Assembly (NCBI GenBank): GCA_902773245.1
Contig: CACYDY010000242.1
Span: 1-7,432 of the forward strand
Direction of reading: 5' to 3'
Length of the DNA stretch: 7,432 bases
Origin: an uncultured Ruminococcus sp.
GTDB taxonomy: Bacteria; Bacillota; Clostridia; Oscillospirales; Acutalibacteraceae
The notes under the pieces were generated by a model, which saw only the letters and a list, made by a program, of their open reading frames with translations, made no database searches and was not told the origin of the DNA. Each line of letters begins with the position of its first letter. The first letter of the stretch is position 1. Position numbers and translations under genes: made by a program. This document shows, piece after piece, positions 6,370 to 7,432 of the stretch.

Positions 6370-6742
6370 ATTATATACGTAATGATCGGAAATTTTTTAC
6401 CGTTGTTAATTTGTGGAATATGAAAGAAGAAAAAACAGAAAATTCAATTTCGGTGTATATAATGCTATTTTGAATAAAAAAAGTAGTCGCTTTTATGTAA
6501 TGTATCAAAAATTTCGTTTTTTTGAATCTTGTTTTATATTAAATTGGGAAAAATTTTTTTTAAAAGGGGAATGATTTGTGTGATATAAATGTGCTTTTTT
6601 TCACATAAATTTCGCATTAATGAGTGCAAATTAACAAAAAAAGTTAATAATTACAGTAAAACGTGTGTTTTTTCTTTATTCTTTTGTTTAAAGTGCATAA
6701 AGAAGGATTAAAAAATTTTTTTATTTAAAATTAAAAAAACTA
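6370..6742. other. Long AT-rich intergenic region without a convincing gene
   Basis: About 370 bases with no open frame of useful length and a ribosome site at proper spacing. The stretch is very AT-rich with many A- and T-tracts (for example around 6550-6563, 6595-6601, 6636-6642 and 6712-6739). It holds a possible promoter at 6434-6463, an imperfect inverted repeat (6574-6583 with 6601-6610, one G-U pair) and a short inverted repeat ATTAAC/GTTAAT around seven A (6630-6648). The A-tracts right before 6743 could bend the DNA or act as an UP element for the next promoter. Confidence 0.6.
6434..6463 (+). promoter_or_regulatory. Possible promoter inside the intergenic region
   Basis: AACAGAAAATTCA (6434-6446) followed 11 bases later by TATAAT (6458-6463) repeats the layout found before the VanY-type gene (spacing 12 there). 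No gene follows directly; it could start a long leader for the pilin-like gene or a small RNA, or be fortuitous in AT-rich DNA. Confidence 0.35.
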
Positions 6743-6771
6743 TTGGAATTTTTCTCTAAGTGTTATATAAT
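6743..6771 (+). promoter_or_regulatory. Promoter of the pilin-like gene
   Basis: TTGGAA (6743-6748) and TATAAT (6766-6771) are separated by 17 bases, with A-tracts just upstream. Transcription would start near 6778, leaving a leader of about 92 bases. Confidence 0.65.
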
Positions 6772-6790
6772 TTAAGTGTGAAAATCTATC

Positions 6791-6833
6791 TGCCTGCAGA
6801 AATACGGCTTTTGCCTTGTTATGCAGGCAAAGG
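6791..6833 (+). promoter_or_regulatory. Leader RNA with two competing stems
   Basis: TGCCTGCA (6791-6798) pairs perfectly with TGCAGGCA (6822-6829). An alternative eight-base stem joins CTTTTGCC (6808-6815) to GGCAAAGG (6826-6833) with one G-U pair. The two share 6826-6829 and cannot form together. I could not match the sequence to a riboswitch class I know, so it is described only as a candidate regulatory leader. Confidence 0.45.
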
Positions 6834-6869
6834 GGTTAAATAAACTTATTAAGAAAGGGTGTTTTAGCA

Positions 6870-7432
6870 ATGAAAGCTCACAGCGGTTATTCCAAGCGGA
6901 AAAACTCAAAGCAAGGCTTGGCGTTGTCGACTGCAATGGCGATTTGTATCGTTCTTGCAATCCTTGTTGCGATATTGGTTTCGATTGCGACTGTCAATAT
7001 CACAACAACGCAAATAACGGTAAGCCAGCGTGAAGCGTACATTCAGGCAAAGAGCGCACTGGGCTTTGCCGAATCGTACTATGCAAAGAATCCGGATAAG
7101 ATCCCTTCCATTCCCACATCAGGAGCGGAAGACGCTTCGGGTCAGGCTCTGATCGTTTTTAACACCGGAGTTGTATCCGAAGGAGCAAAGGTCTATACGA
7201 CCTTGTCGGCAGATGTCGACCTGGTAACAGGTTCAACGTTTGTTGAGGATAAGAAAAAAGAGGCGCAAGACGCTTACGTAGAAGTTTACAACTACGGAGA
7301 CGGTTACGAGCTGGCTGCTTATGCCAAGTACGGAACCAACGATCTTTATACTCTGAAAAAACAATTCGGCGGCAATTCGTCCAGCGATACTCTTTTTGAC
7401 GGTAACATTAAGTTTGTTGCAACAAGCGACAC
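6870..7432 (+). CDS. Prepilin-like (PilX-like) surface protein, 3'-truncated by window edge
   Basis: The open frame from ATG 6870 runs through 187 codons to the window edge without a stop, so the C-terminus is missing. The start is supported by AAAGGG (6854-6859), ten bases upstream. The N-terminus is Lys/Arg-rich (1-15), followed by Q15-G16 and a hydrophobic helix (about 17-43), then TTTQITVSQREAYIQAKSALGFAESYYA, a polar helical stretch. This layout resembles class III signal peptides of type IV prepilins, which are cleaved after Gly by a prepilin peptidase, and especially PilX-type minor pilins, where the helix leads into an Ala/Glu-rich segment (xQAxxAxxxAE). The usual Glu at +5 is absent (T21). 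The rest (72-187) is polar and probably extracellular. No pilus assembly genes are visible, so a plain N-terminally anchored surface protein is the alternative. Confidence 0.7.
   Translation, partial: MKAHSGYSKRKNSKQGLALSTAMAICIVLAILVAILVSIATVNITTTQITVSQREAYIQAKSALGFAESYYAKNPDKIPSIPTSGAEDASGQALIVFNTGVVSEGAKVYTTLSADVDLVTGSTFVEDKKKEAQDAYVEVYNYGDGYELAAYAKYGTNDLYTLKKQFGGNSSSDTLFDGNIKFVATSD

Noticed and set aside
6505..6525. TCAAAAA/TTTTTGA hairpin as a terminator for a transcript from 6463
   Set aside because: The stem is almost only A-T and would be too weak to end transcription by itself.
6571..6588. Tiny frame ATG to TAA after AAAAGGGG, five codons
   Set aside because: The ribosome site is nearly touching the ATG, and five codons give no way to support a gene.
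6574..6610. TGTGA ... TCACA words resembling a CRP-type site
   Set aside because: The half-sites are about 17 bases apart rather than six, and the region is too AT-rich for such short words to count.
6821..7033. A 70-codon frame starting at 6821 across the leader and start of the pilin-like gene
   Set aside because: The frame from 6870 has a ribosome site, a membrane segment and stays open to the edge, while the other would use leader RNA bases and ends in Cys/Asn-rich sequence unlike a real protein.

Overview
The window looks like chromosome of a low-to-moderate GC, Gram-positive Clostridia-type bacterium (Bacillota, perhaps Oscillospirales/Ruminococcaceae; the lineage is inferred from gene style, not proven). 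The grounds are strong AAGGAGG-type ribosome sites, TATAAT promoters with AT-rich spacers, TTG start codons, and secreted wall enzymes with long Ser/Asp/Lys/Thr linkers and G5 or BIG2 domains.

Left part (1-1241): the 3' portion of a zinc-dependent N-acetylmuramoyl-L-alanine amidase (Amidase_3) whose N-terminus lies off the window. It ends at a hairpin that can act as a terminator from both sides. Converging on it from the minus strand (2761-1242) is a tightly coupled two-gene unit: a small four-helix membrane protein of unknown function and an asparaginase-like protein with several altered active-site positions. A near-consensus promoter drives this unit from 2784-2812.

Middle part (2762-6300): a divergent promoter region leads into a membrane-anchored G5/M23 peptidase (3036-4652). 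A Ser-rich putative lipoprotein with two BIG2 domains and a VanY-type D-Ala-D-Ala carboxypeptidase domain follows (4804-6300). Each has its own extended -10 promoter and a following hairpin, so they are probably separate, possibly co-regulated, transcription units. With the amidase, the region holds three peptidoglycan hydrolases of different predicted bond specificity, all built as low-complexity linker plus catalytic domain.

Right part (6301-7432): a long, very AT-rich intergenic region of about 570 bases has A-tracts, a possible internal promoter and a proper promoter at 6743-6771. A leader RNA with two mutually exclusive stems follows. It precedes a gene running off the right edge (from 6870) that encodes a prepilin-like or PilX-like surface protein.

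No rRNA, tRNA, CRISPR array, insertion sequence or phage gene was seen. The most worthwhile leads are the switch-like leader of the pilin-like gene, the altered active site of the asparaginase homologue with its membrane partner, and the palindrome over the M23 promoter.
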